Source: Romanomermis culicivorax
Lineage: Eukaryota > Nematoda > Enoplea > Mermithida > Mermithidae
DNA: 64,000 nucleotides
Direction of reading: 5' to 3'
Assembly: GCA_963922205.1 (NCBI GenBank)
Contig: CAWUHX010000046.1
Span: 1,116,001-1,180,000 of the forward strand
This document shows positions 1 to 9,528 of the stretch, piece after piece; positions within the stretch are counted from its first letter, which is position 1; each line of letters opens with the position of its first letter. The notes under the pieces are model-generated. The model was not told the DNA's origin and searched no databases. It saw only the letters and a list, made by a program, of their open reading frames with translations. The position numbers and the translations under genes were made by a program.

Positions 1-8
1 CCCCCTGA

Positions 9-1832
9 ACTCCTGCAATCGAACTCATTAATCAAATTCACCAATCTGCATCAAACAAGCCACCCCAAAATGTACCTGAGAAACATACCCCTCACATTCC
101 GATCACACTTAATGGCAAGCTAATTACAAAAGGCATGATTGACACTGGAGCAGTCTATTCACTCATTGATTCCCGAATCGCTCAAATTCTACAGTTAGAC
201 ATGAAACCCCGGCTAGTCCAAGCAAAGGCAGCAAATAATCTCCCGATTCACTTTGTAGGAACCACTTTTGTCACAGTGACAGCCCAAACTATACAGGAAA
301 CAATAATGGTCCATGTCCAAAAAGATTGCACAGCAGACATCCTTTTAGGCAAAAACTTTCTCAGCCGATTTTCGGAATATACTATCAACAATCAGAAATC
401 TCAGGTCAAATTTGGCAATGTTATACTACCCTGTGATGGCCTAGAATATAGCCCCCTTTCGACCTGTGATGGAACCTATCTAGACGAGAAATTAGAACTA
501 CCCTGCCCCCATACAGTAACTGAATTTACTGTCCCCTTGCCCAAATCGTACTTACAGGTCAAACAGCTTGAATTCACCCCGAAACCCAAACAGAATCCTA
601 AAGTCCATTTTGCAGCTTGTATCTCTGAAAATCAAAACAGTCGCATACGCATATCGGTCCTAAACACGCAAGAAACAGCCCAAACTCTTTACCCTGGAAC
701 ATGCATTGGTACAGTCTCCTGTTACATCCCAAAACAGGATGCTTCCACTAAAGTAACCCCCTCCACGCAAAACCAGCCCAACCATTTTGATACATTCACA
801 TGGTTAAAAGAAAATGTTAATTTAACCTCCAGTGACCTCACAGAAACCGAAAAAACGCAACTCCTACGCGCCCTATCGAAGTATCCTACATTATATGCTA
901 AATCCAAAATGGACGTAGGTAGAACCACCCTGGTTTCACATACAATTGACACCAATGGCTCCCAACCCGTACGTAGACAACTTTATCGGACTTCCCCAAA
1001 AGAAAAGCAAATCATACAAGCAGAAGTTGAGCAACTCGCAGCAGCAGGTGTCATCAGCCAGAGCAATTCTCCATGGTGTACCAACACAGTTTTAGTCCCC
1101 AAAAAAGATGGAGGCCATCGTTTATGCATTGATTTTAGAGGCCTCAACAAAGTAACCAAAAAAGATACATACCCCTTGCCCCGCATAGACGAAATTCTAG
1201 ACACCCTCCGTGGAATGAAATATTTTACGTCCCTTGACCAATCCAATGCATATTATTCCATTCCCATAGCACAAGCAGACAGAGAAAAAACGGCCTTTAA
1301 TTGCTCAGCCGGCCAGTATCAATTCAATTACCTCCCCTTTGGACTCACCAATGCCCCAGCCACATTCCAAAGGTTAATGGATGTTATCCTTTCGGGACTC
1401 CAATGGAACACATGCCATGTATATCTCGACAATGTTTTGGTATTCGCAGACTCCCATGCCCAAATGCTGGAACGTTTAGACACTATTCTCACCCGATTCT
1501 CACAAGCAGGCCTTAAACTAAATATACAGAAATGCAAATTCTGCCAGCCCCAAGTCCAATACTTAGGCCACGTCATTTCTCAACAAGGCATTTCACCAGA
1601 CCCCCATAAAGTACAGTCCATTTATGACATACCCACGCCCAAAAGCTCAAAAGAAGTTAAGTCATTCCTTGGCCTACCCTTGTATTATCGTAGATTCATC
1701 CCAAATTGCTCCCAAATTTCCAGCCCACTCACAGCCCTACTCAAAAAGAATTCCGAATTTTCTTGGGGCCCTGAACAGCAAAAGGCATTCACTAAACTCA
1801 AAGAATTGTTAATTCATGCCCCAATACTGTAG
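9..1832 (+). pseudogene. Copy A pol part 1: protease, RT and start of RNase H (dead)
   Basis: Reading opens after a TGA at 6-8 that is an Arg codon (CGA) in the intact relative. The first ATG is at 135. The aspartic protease active site D-T-G is at 141-149, and the family's second motif (L-L-G-K-N-F) is at about 343-360. RT follows, with the finger/palm motifs FRGLN (about 1135-1149) and LPFGL (about 1335-1349). The catalytic box is at 1422-1433 and reads Y-L-D-N, where the intact copy has Y-L-D-D. Loss of this metal-binding Asp should abolish polymerisation. The frame closes at a TAG (1830-1832) replacing a Gln codon, just before RNase H. Protease, RT and integrase are normally made as one polyprotein, so this copy could make at most a protease plus a dead RT. 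Seen: motifs and stops. Inferred: loss of function. Confidence 0.92.
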
Positions 1833-2561
1833 CATCCCGATTTCACCAAACCGTTTATTCTGCAAACTGACACCTCAAAACTCGGAATCGGCGCCATTCT
1901 CAGTCAGCTAGACAGTAAAGGTCAGGATCGCCCCATTACTTTTGGGAGCCGCACACTAAAACCCGCAGAACGCAACTACCCGATAACTGAGTTGGAAACC
2001 CTTGCAGTAGTAGAGTTTGTCAAATATTTCCATCCCTACCTTTTCCAGCAACATGTTATCGTACACACTGACCATACAGCAGTTCAGGCAGTCTTACAGA
2101 AGGAAAACCCGTCCCCTCGCATTGCCCGTTGGGGATTAGCCCTCTCTGGTATTCAAGTCGACATTCCACCTAAGAAAGGCACTGCTAACTGCAACGCAGA
2201 TGCAGTTTCTCGATTCCCCTCACAGACAGCAAAGCAATCCTTTGATATTGAGCAATTAGAAACCCGCCCCGAAATATCCACTATCAATTCGGTATTGGAA
2301 GCTGAAGCAACTGAACAGGAAGAGCAACAGAAAAATTTTGCTGAACTCCAACGCACTGATCCAACTGTCAAAAGTATTTTAGCAAAAATCGCCCAAAAAC
2401 ACACCAAATTTGCAGTGCATCAAAACATCCTCTTTGGTATAGTCGACAAACAGGCAAAACTATACATTCCCAAGTCACAAGTCCAGCATCTCATTGCCTC
2501 TCACCATGACAGCAAATTCACAGGTCATTTTGCTGCCAGGAAAACTTTACACTTGCTCTGA
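1833..2561 (+). pseudogene. Copy A pol part 2: RNase H and integrase zinc-finger part
   Basis: This continues the same frame after the TAG at 1830. It encodes gypsy-type RNase H (first Asp motif T-D-T-S at about 1867-1878, E-L-E-T at about 1989-2000, T-D-H at about 2070-2078, N-A-D-A-V-S at about 2195-2212) and the start of integrase with its HHCC-domain histidines (S-H-H-D near 2500, G-H-F near 2525). Near 2402 four codons present in the intact copy are missing, a 12-nt in-frame deletion. The frame ends at a TGA (2559-2561) in place of the Arg codon of the intact copy, splitting the zinc-binding domain from the catalytic core. The first ATG in this stretch is at 1992, but it is not a plausible authentic start because the domain is a polyprotein segment. 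Confidence 0.9.
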
Positions 2562-3587
2562 CATAAATGTTTTTGGCCCCAAATGAGCCGTGATATCAAA
2601 CGTTACTGCAAAACTTGCCACCCATGCCAGACACAGAAAGCTCTCCGGCACAAAGTGCATGCAAATTTGGTACCAATTCAGCCGACTGGCCCCTTTGATA
2701 GAGTCGGTGTTGATTGCATGGGACCTTTGCCCCTCACTGAAGACGGCAACCAATTCATTGTCGTTTTCATCGACTATTTCACAAAGTATGTCGAGGCATT
2801 CCCGACCCCTGACATCACTGCAGCCACTATCGCCAAGCTATTCGTAACCAAAATTGTTTGCCATCATGGGTCCCCAAAAATCATCCATTGTGATCGTGGC
2901 TCCGATTTTGTATCCGATCTCTTCTCACGGATCACTAGCTTATGCAACACTCAGAAAATTCATACCACCCCATACCATCTAATTGCCAACGGGGAAGTTG
3001 AGCGTTGCAACCAAACTTTAGCCACCCCTATCCGCATGTACATCAATTCAAATCACACTGATTGGGATACTTATCTGCCCTATGCTGTTTTTTCCATCAA
3101 CATTCACAAAAATGATAGCACATCGTATCCCCCATTTGAATTACTCCACAGTAGGCAAGCTAATCTGCCGTCAGATGCAGCCTTAAATTTTTTCCCCACG
3201 TCCTACATGGTTGATTTAGACGATTACGCCCTTCATGTAAAATCACGTTTTACAGAAGCACTCTCAACCGTGCAGAAAAATTTACAAAAAGCTCAAGACC
3301 ACTACACCCATCAGTATAACAAGCATGCTAAGAACATACATTACAATGCAGGTGATCTTGTTCTCTACAAAAATCATTTGTGTAAACAAGGGTTAACTCC
3401 CAAATTCCTCCCTCGCCAAAACAGGCCCTATACAGTTACAAATTTCATATATCCCAACGTTACACTCAAACACCCCCATAAGAATATCACATTTACGGTG
3501 CATGTAAACGAGACAACCCCTTTCTACCCTCAGGAAGCAACTATCGAATCTACCACCACCCCTCCTCAACCTCGAAAGCCTTGAACG
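2562..3587 (+). pseudogene. Copy A pol part 3: integrase catalytic core and C-terminus
   Basis: Same frame as the two upstream segments, opening after the TGA at 2559. It carries the cysteine pair of the zinc domain (C-K-T-C-H-P-C, about 2610-2632) and the full DDE triad: Asp at 2712-2714, Asp at 2892-2894 and Glu at 3000-3002, with the last two separated by 35 residues as in retroviral and gypsy integrases. The C-terminal part has the basic, aromatic region (K-A-K-N, G-D-L-V-L-Y) that follows the core in this family. It ends at 3585-3587, a few bases before the polypurine tract. The triad is intact but the protein would lack its N-terminal half, and several Arg and Gly residues are changed relative to the intact copy. 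Best read as a fragment with no independent start. Confidence 0.9.
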
Positions 3588-3602
3588 AGGACCCTCAACT
3601 CC

Positions 3603-3615
3603 CGAAGGAGGGAAA
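3603..3615 (+). other. Polypurine tract of copy A
   Basis: A purine-rich run (CGAAGGAGGGAAA) sits directly against the TG that opens the LTR. This is the position from which plus-strand DNA synthesis is primed in LTR retroelements. The intact copy has the same sequence with one or two changes in the same place. Confidence 0.85.
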
Positions 3616-4498
3616 TGTAATGTACCTGCTAAAGCAGTACTGTATTTATTAAATATTATTCATTTTCGTATTTTTATCCTCTCAAGGGTGTCTGGGATTC
3701 ACACCCAAACATTCCTATAAAATTAAGTGAAGTACTTTATTTTGATCCATTCACACCCTGGTAGCCCAATTAAGATGCCCCAATTAATTTGCACAAACGG
3801 CAGCTGTTCCCCTAGAACCTACACTAAACTACACATTCCACAGCTACTGTTATCCCACGTAAAAATCGTAAACAACACCTGCACACAGTAAAATACGTAA
3901 AAGCCCCGCCAGACAGTAGTCTCAAGTGTAACGGTAGCGGGGGCCCCACAAAACATGTGTATACAGAGAAACCGATACAGGAAGCATGCACAGAAGCACA
4001 GAGGTGTGGCCAAGCCCACCGTAGAAAGCAAGCGAAGCACGAAAAGCATACAGTGCCAGGAAAGCATTAGAAAGGTGTAACTAAGAAAGCATAAAAAGCG
4101 TAGCAGGAAGCGACAATTGGCGGAAGAAGATGGACAGAAGCTTGACCTCCCGCAGCGCCCAGGGAGTGGCCAAAAATGGCGTATAAAAGAAGAAGCAAAG
4201 CGTGATTTTTGTTATTATTGGTTAGAATTTTCGGATATTGAATTCGTCCTTTTTAAAACCGCGCTCGCCCCGTCCTTTTTATATTTGCAAGCGGCCAATT
4301 GTACGAAAGCAACTTAAACCGAGGCCCCCATTTGTATTGTAAATCGAGACGCGTTTTGTATTGTTGTATCGAGGTCTAAAGCAGCCGTCGATTATTGTAA
4401 AGCCGTATCCCCGTATTGTACGCCCGCGCCCCCCTTTGTTCCCGCCGTAGCGACCGTTGGTTGAAAGTAAAGTACCTCACACAAATCTGGTCGTTACA
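3616..4498 (+). repeat. LTR of copy A (3' LTR, 883 bp)
   Basis: It begins TGTAATG right after the polypurine tract and ends GTTACA at 4498, matching both ends of the 903-bp LTR of the intact copy (TGTAACG...TTACA). The first and last thirds align well with that LTR. The segment after the TATA box is clearly rearranged or diverged, so this is a different LTR variant. The two subfamilies therefore differ most in the promoter-proximal region, where regulatory divergence would be expected. Confidence 0.9.
4182..4189 (+). promoter_or_regulatory. TATA box in LTR of copy A
   Basis: TATAAAAG lies about 0.57 kb into the LTR and is conserved in the same context (GCGTATAAAAGAAGAAG) in both LTRs of the intact copy. 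It is the likely core promoter, giving a long U3 of about 0.6 kb. Confidence 0.65.
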
Positions 4499-5201
4499 AC
4501 CTATTTTTTACAAAAAACTGTACGACTGACCATATTTAGCCAAAGGTTAAAGCTGTGATATCAATGAATCCGATGGAAAACTTAACAGAAACTGTACAAC
4601 CTTACTGCATTTTCTAAACAAAGAAAAAAGCAAAACATGGCGAAAAAATTGATGAATTGGATGGAAAACTTGGCAGAAAATGTATAGTCTTACTGTATTT
4701 CTGAATGAAAAACTAAAAGCTTGGGGAGACAGTTTAATGAACTCGGTAGAAAAACTTGGCAAAAGTGTATGCTCCTACTGTATTTTCAAAACGAAGCTAC
4801 TGAAAAAACATGTTGAGAACATTTTTTACTGCATTCAAAAATAATTGTTAAAACACAACATTGTTGTGTACAATAACAACAAACAGGGAATTTTTAAGGT
4901 TTTAATGGTTTTCCAAATGTACTTTTGACATATCCGACTTATTTTTTTACGCTCTTTTGAATGATGCGAAATACGTTTGTCTGTGGCTTTTAGTTCCGGA
5001 GCTATTTGATATCGTAGTGACTGCATTCTTTTATTGTAGTGCACGACTGACCTTATACTTTTATTGCAATCCGAAGGTGAAAGCTGTAAAGTCGATGAAT
5101 TTGATGGAAAACTTAGCAGAATTTGCATTTTCAAACACAAAACTGAAAACATGGTGAAAATAATCAATGAATTTGATAGAAAACTTAGCAAAAAGTGTAT
5201 T
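4499..5201. repeat. Diverged tandem array flanking copy A
   Basis: A loosely repeated unit of roughly 80-100 bp, with the recurring core GATGAATTTGATGGAAAACT followed by a CAGAAAATGTAT-type segment and TACTGTATTT. It appears near 4565, 4650, 4735, 5095 and 5168. A longer unit also recurs: the ACGACTGACC...AAGCTGT block at about 4522 returns at about 5044. The following MITE is inserted in one unit, and similar wording reappears on both sides of copy B (about 5770-5815 and 15085-15120), so the array probably once ran through this whole stretch. No gene is visible; the short ORFs are products of the repeat. Confidence 0.6.
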
Positions 5202-5768
5202 ACCGTACTACCTCAAATAAACACACAGTGCGTTTATTTTTTCAAACGGTTGCTGGGGTTGCGTCTATTCAAGGGGTGCGTTAATTCTTCCAAACCTCAA
5301 TTTTGGGGGTGCGTTAATTCGAGGTAACGATGATCATTTTCCAATTTTTATTCAAATTCAAGGTTGAAGAAACAACAACATAAACTAAAATTCTAAATCT
5401 ACGGCATGATTAGAATGAGTTTTAGCATAATCTATAACCTCTTGTTTTTTAGCAATAGAATATGCATTACAAGTTTTCCCCGACATACTAGCTGGGCTAG
5501 TAGATTTTTATCATGCAAACAGGACAACAAAATATGAAAAGGTTGTATGTATCCAACCAGCAAAACAAAATGATGTAACATAACATGCCGACGCATATAG
5601 GTACTCATTTTAACAAACGAGCTCGAAAAATAAAAAAAAATAAAAAAAGACGCACCTGGTGCATTAAAGCGAGGGTGTGCATTTATTTTTTCAAATGCTT
5701 TCTAGAGGGTGCATCTATTTGAGGGGTGCGTTAATTCGAGGGGGTGCCTTTATTTGGGGTAGTATGGT
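5202..5768. mobile_element. MITE with ACCRTACTACC ends
   Basis: Terminal inverted repeats ACCGTACTACCTCAAATAAA (left) and the complement of TTTATTTGGGGTAGTATGGT (right) bracket a 567-bp AT-rich element. A 3-bp ATT duplication flanks it (5199-5201 and 5769-5771). Both ends carry subterminal copies of GGGTGCGTTAATTCGAG-like motifs, in the same form near 5265-5325 and 5660-5760, which suggests transposase-binding repeats. The interior has no ORF. The superfamily is unclear: a 3-bp target duplication fits PIF/Harbinger-type elements, but the ends are not diagnostic. Confidence 0.75.
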
Positions 5769-6232
5769 ATTTCTGAAGGAAAAATTCAAAACCTACTGAG
5801 AAAATTGATGAACCCAATTAACTCACATTAAAATTTAACACCGAAAATGCAACAGGTTTTTGGGGGTTGCAGTATCCGTTTTGCTAGCACAATACATGCC
5901 ACCTTATTTTAAAAACTGTAAAAGGTTGTGTGTGTCAAAAGTTTTAAAATTCTTTTTGTGTTACACTATGTCAACGTTTCTCAGGTCCCATTAGTTTGAG
6001 CATATATGTCAACAATATTATGTACTGTACAACAAAGCTGTGTCAGAATTTTTAAAATTCTTTTTTTTGGGGTTGCAGTTTATTTTAGTTTCTCGTCCCA
6101 TAAGTCAAAACGTACTGTATTCTCAAACGTTGGAAACATAGCAAATCTATAAACACGAAGGAAATTTTCATTAAGTACATAATCTAACAGTATGGCCAAA
6201 AAGTTGCAAATTATAGTAAAATTGATGAATAT
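5769..6232. other. Non-coding AT-rich stretch
   Basis: It begins with a continuation of the tandem-array unit interrupted by the MITE, then unique-looking AT-rich DNA. Two related segments of about 120 bp are visible (TTTTTGGGGTTGCAGT motif at about 5855 and about 6064). No gene, RNA or further element is recognised. Confidence 0.5.
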
Positions 6233-6634
6233 TGTAACGAATGGTTTATTCATTGATATTCATTATTTCTCGCTTTAACTTCCTTGTACGATTTTCTGTA
6301 ATGTCCAATCTATCTCTTTTCCATAACTAACTTTTCTAGTTTGATTCCATGTTTTGTGTTTACTCTATTGCTATAATTTTGCTATAATTAGCTCTCTAGG
6401 AGCTCGATCGTTCTAATGGGAATAATAATTACTTAGCTGTTTTACCGCTTATAGACCTTTGTCATAAGGATACATGCAGGCAGAGAGCTAGAGCAGAGCT
6501 AGAACTAATCCATCAGTGTGATTCCCCATAACTTTAATTGCCTTATGCTATATTATAACAGCTACCCAACATTTACGATATTGGCTTCCTATTACAGCTA
6601 CCCAATAAAAGCTTAATAAATCGTTATCATTATA
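6233..6634 (+). repeat. 5' LTR of copy B
   Basis: It begins TGTAACGAATGG and ends ...CGTTATCATTATA; the partner at 14632 matches over the full length with scattered substitutions and two single-base gaps. The 3' end reads TA where a canonical LTR has CA. I see no clear tRNA-type primer site (TGG...) directly after the LTR. Confidence 0.9.
6604..6609 (+). promoter_or_regulatory. AATAAA polyadenylation signal in 5' LTR of copy B
   Basis: AATAAA lies 25 bases before the LTR end and is conserved at 15005-15010 in the 3' LTR, the position expected for LTR-directed RNA 3'-end formation. Confidence 0.5.
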
Positions 6635-7690
6635 TGAGGGTCATCAAAACTAATTATTCGAATTTTGTATGCCAATTACACAAGCAATGACATTGGACGA
6701 GGTACTTACTAATTTAGATTTGTTGCGGGAACATGTTCCTCAGGAGCTAGGTATCCAGAATTAGCAGCACAATGCACTCCAGACCTTGTGACCCAATCTT
6801 ATTGGGTTTGAGCCAGATTTCTTTCATGGTCGGTCCACTTAAAATTTCGAGTCTTGGTTTGATCGGTTTAACTTAGTTGCACAAGCACAAAAATGGGATG
6901 AAACATATAAACGACTAGTTTTGCCAGCCTTGTTGAGGAATGCAGCAGAAATAGTTTATAATAGTCTTAGTGACACCCAATGCACCCAACTTGATTTTCT
7001 AGCTATTACAGAGCTCTTCCGACAAAGATTTCAGCCACCACATATTAGTGACATTCAATCCACAGAGCTTCATGCTCGCCGTCAAAAATCGTCTGAAAGT
7101 GTTACAGATTTCAGTATTGCCATACAAAAATTAGTTCTTGAATCATATCCAGGTTTGCCACTTCATGCTCTAGATACACTCTGTAAAAGATTCTTCATTA
7201 ATGGATTAAACCAGAACTTACGCCCTGATGTGATGAAATGTTTTCTGAAGCAGAAATTTTGGCTAAGCAGCTAGAAACCCAACTACTAATTGAATCACAG
7301 TTGAGAGATAGAGAAAATAAGGAATGGTCAGGTTGCCACTGGGTAAATACCATAAAAACCCAAAACAGTTGACCCAATAATTATCATAGTCCAGCAGGGA
7401 ATCCACATAAGAAAATGGAGAAACAAACCTGTCGCTATTGCAAAAAAGGGGGTCTTTTTATTTCGGTATGTCACAAACATGGCAGTTTCCATGGGTCAAT
7501 CAGCATATAGAATGCCCAAATCAGCACTTCCTAGAATTAAGCCTGGGAACCATACTGTCCATGTTGCACAGCCTTTAGTTCAACCTGAGTGCACACCGCC
7601 CAGTAGTGAACATCTCCTAAAACAGGAAGTTGAAAGCTTAAGGCAACAACTTGAACAGATGTCCCAAAATTTCTCACAAAATCCATCATT

Positions 7691-7699
7691 CAGTGTAAC
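7691..7699. repeat. 9-bp target-site duplication (CAGTGTAAC), left copy
   Basis: CAGTGTAAC occurs here and again at 8683-8691, immediately outside the two ends of the inserted element. A 9-bp duplication is typical of Mutator-like (MULE) transposition. Confidence 0.85.
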
Positions 7700-8682
7700 G
7701 ATTGGGGGTCGTTCCCGCGAAAGGCCCGTTCCCGCGAAAGGCCCGTTCCCGCGAAAGGCTCGTTCCCGCGAAAATTGTATATGTTATACTGTTGTCGTAT
7801 GTTTATACGTAGGGGGGTTCGTTGCCGCGAAAGGCTCAGTATGTTATACCGTTGTAGTATGCTTATACGTAGAGGAGCTCGTTCCCGCGAAAACTTTATA
7901 TTATTCTATGGTAGCGTATCTTTTATGATAATTCATTAGGACTCAAAAACAAAGGAACGTTTTTATTTTTCTTCTACAAAAGTCAAACATTTTTTTTCAT
8001 ACCGCCTAAATTTAATCTTCTTCAACAACTACGCGTGATTTTTTTCCAACCAGATGCCTGATGTAACGCAAATATTGGTGAATTTCGTTCATTAAGTACT
8101 GAAATTCGTGCGGATTCGTAGAATGTGCGATTTTTTTTTCCGAAAAGTATAAATTCGTCCAGGATTGTCTCTACTTTCGTACTGGAGCATAGAGTTCCTA
8201 AGTTGTTTGCTTAGATAAAGATTGACATCACCAAAATCCATATTTTTGATCCGAACGACAGAAATTCGATAGAATATTAAATTCAAAATTACCAACTTTT
8301 TCGTGATTTTTGAGCAAAAAAACATTTTTTGGATGTGTATGCCTATTTTTAGCTTTTGAAAGCTCATTTAATATGCGTCTTTTTAAAATCCGTATGTATG
8401 AGATAGGCACTCCCAGACCACCCACACCTGTAAGAGTTTCATTGCAGTAGTGCATAAATAAGCTCTTTAATTCTTTAATCTTTAATTTATCATTTTTAAT
8501 TGTTTTATTTTTTATCTTAATTAAATCTTTTTTTTTGTACGAAAAATGTTTTGCATATGCCTGTAAAATTTTCGCGTTATCGAGCCTTTCGCGGTAACGG
8601 GCCTGCCCTTTCGCGGGATCGAGCCTTTCGCGGTATCGGGCCTGTTCGCGGTATCGGGCCTTTCGCGGTATCGGGCCATACC
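7700..8682. mobile_element. Mutator-like non-autonomous element with tandem-repeat TIRs
   Basis: A 983-bp insertion in copy B gag flanked by a perfect 9-bp duplication. Each end consists of direct repeats of a 17-bp GC-rich unit (CCCGTTCCCGCGAAAGG and variants). There are four units at the left (about 7708-7776) and six or seven in inverse orientation at the right (about 8570-8675). Two further copies of a ~75-bp block (ATGTTATAC...TACGTAG...CGCGAAA) follow inside the left end (about 7785-7890). The middle is AT-rich with no transposase ORF, so it needs a helper. The TIR units are strongly GC-rich in AT-rich DNA. Assignment to MULE rests on the 9-bp duplication and long TIRs and is an inference. 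Confidence 0.8.
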
Positions 8683-8691
8683 CAGTGTAAC
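8683..8691. repeat. 9-bp target-site duplication (CAGTGTAAC), right copy
   Basis: Exact second copy of the 7691-7699 sequence, after which the host gag frame resumes. Confidence 0.85.
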
Positions 8692-8894
8692 TGCACAATC
8701 TGCCTACCCTGAGAAAGATATGACATCTTAGTATTCTGCACAGCTACCACTCACAAATGTCCATCAGACATTGTGCTACAGTATCCCACTGACCAGAATG
8801 TGGGCGATTTTCCAGTAGATATTCACAAGAGTAGCAGAACGAATAAAAAAAGTGAAATTCTAAGAAGAAGTTTCAGTCCAAAGCTAGGAACAAA

Positions 8895-9525
8895 GTGCCA
8901 ACTAGTGAAAACAAAAATCCTTCAAGTATAAGATGGTATGAAAAGTATACTTCCACCAAATCCCTCTCTATTCAAGTGGGAATGATCGTAGGAATTATTA
9001 CTATGGCAATAATATGCCCATTGACGGTTGGAGTAGAGAATGATTTCTACCAATGTGGTCATGGATGCAGCAGCCATCCAATCGCAATACCAAAGACAAT
9101 GGATTGCAAAATGCCTCCAAAGGAAGTGCCAAAGAAGGTCCAACGGAAGCTCTACCAGCCAAACCGCAAACCAGCCACAATCAAAGCAGGGAAATGCCAA
9201 CTTTGCCAAAGAACAATCTGCAAAAGGAATCGTGTTGGATCAAATCAAAGAAAGGCCTCTTATTTTGGGTGAATGTAAAGCCGTTATTGAAACCAAACAT
9301 TATCGGGATCGTCCCCTAGTACCACTTGCTTCCAATAAATCCTGGACGACCAATCTAATGCTCCATGTTTAGTTTGAATGATGTTGTCCAGATAAATGTT
9401 TCACTGTAGAGAATTTAATTCTGGAGAAAGGACAGATTGCCACCACTGATGGTCACACCTTATCAAGTGATCTTGGCAATATGGGATCATGTTATGCACC
9501 CAGCGGGTACTGTGACACCCAAGAC
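8895..9525 (+). pseudogene. Copy B env-like glycoprotein, N-terminal part
   Basis: This is the start of a membrane glycoprotein homologous to residues about 584-760 of the copy C polyprotein. A hydrophobic signal-like segment begins at 8982 (residues 30-49 of the 8895-9272 frame). A Cys-rich mature start follows, with the pattern C-G-x4-S-x-P-I-A-I-P-K aligning with the intact copy. Reading then jumps frames: 8895-9272, the 9040-9372 frame (the G-I-V-x-D-Q segment at about 9220), and a third frame after about 9383 carrying the C-C-P-D-x-C block. A TGA at 9526 separates this part from the long C-terminal ORF. Cysteine spacing is conserved with copy C, so this was an Env-like ectodomain. No single frame can make it now. 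Confidence 0.78.
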
Positions 9526-9528
9526 TGA

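Larger units (their letters stand above)
1..4498 (+). mobile_element. Copy A: 3' part of gypsy-type retroelement, decayed
   Basis: This is the downstream part of a Ty3/gypsy-type element whose 5' LTR, gag and env would lie left of the window. It runs from the env-protease junction through protease, RT, RNase H and integrase, then a polypurine tract and one LTR. It is collinear with the intact minus-strand copy at 36594-45902, and the proteins align almost residue for residue. Against that copy it has at least three nonsense changes (6-8 TGA, 1830-1832 TAG, 2559-2561 TGA), a 12-nt in-frame deletion near 2402 and a mutated RT active site. Its LTR is 883 bp and clearly diverged from the 903-bp LTR of the intact copy, so it is a sister subfamily. 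No target-site duplication can be checked because the left end is missing. Confidence 0.93.
6669..8888 (+). pseudogene. Copy B gag, interrupted
   Basis: A candidate start ATG lies at 6669, 34 bases after the LTR, but a TAG follows at 6762-6764 and further stops at about 6789 and 6840. The best capsid segment is open from 6843 to 7274. It contains the gypsy-type capsid pattern (W-F-D-R-F, later E-L-F-R-Q-R-F, S-V-T-D-F, L-V-L-E-S-Y-P). A degenerate zinc knuckle (Cys at 7430 and 7439, later Cys and His) sits in another frame near 7430-7480. From 7479 a Gln/Glu/Leu-rich stretch, probably coiled coil (about 7617-7670), follows. A 983-bp element (7700-8682) then interrupts it; the reading frame resumes past the second copy of the target duplication at 8683. 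Gag forms the particle shell; this copy cannot be translated as a whole. Confidence 0.8.

Noticed and set aside
6635..6660. tRNA primer site after the 5' LTR of copy B
   Set aside because: The sequence starts TGAGGGTC and not TGG, so no convincing site can be named.
8228..8698. 156-codon minus ORF at 8228-8698
   Set aside because: It consists of the MULE TIR repeats and AT-rich interior, with no transposase motif.
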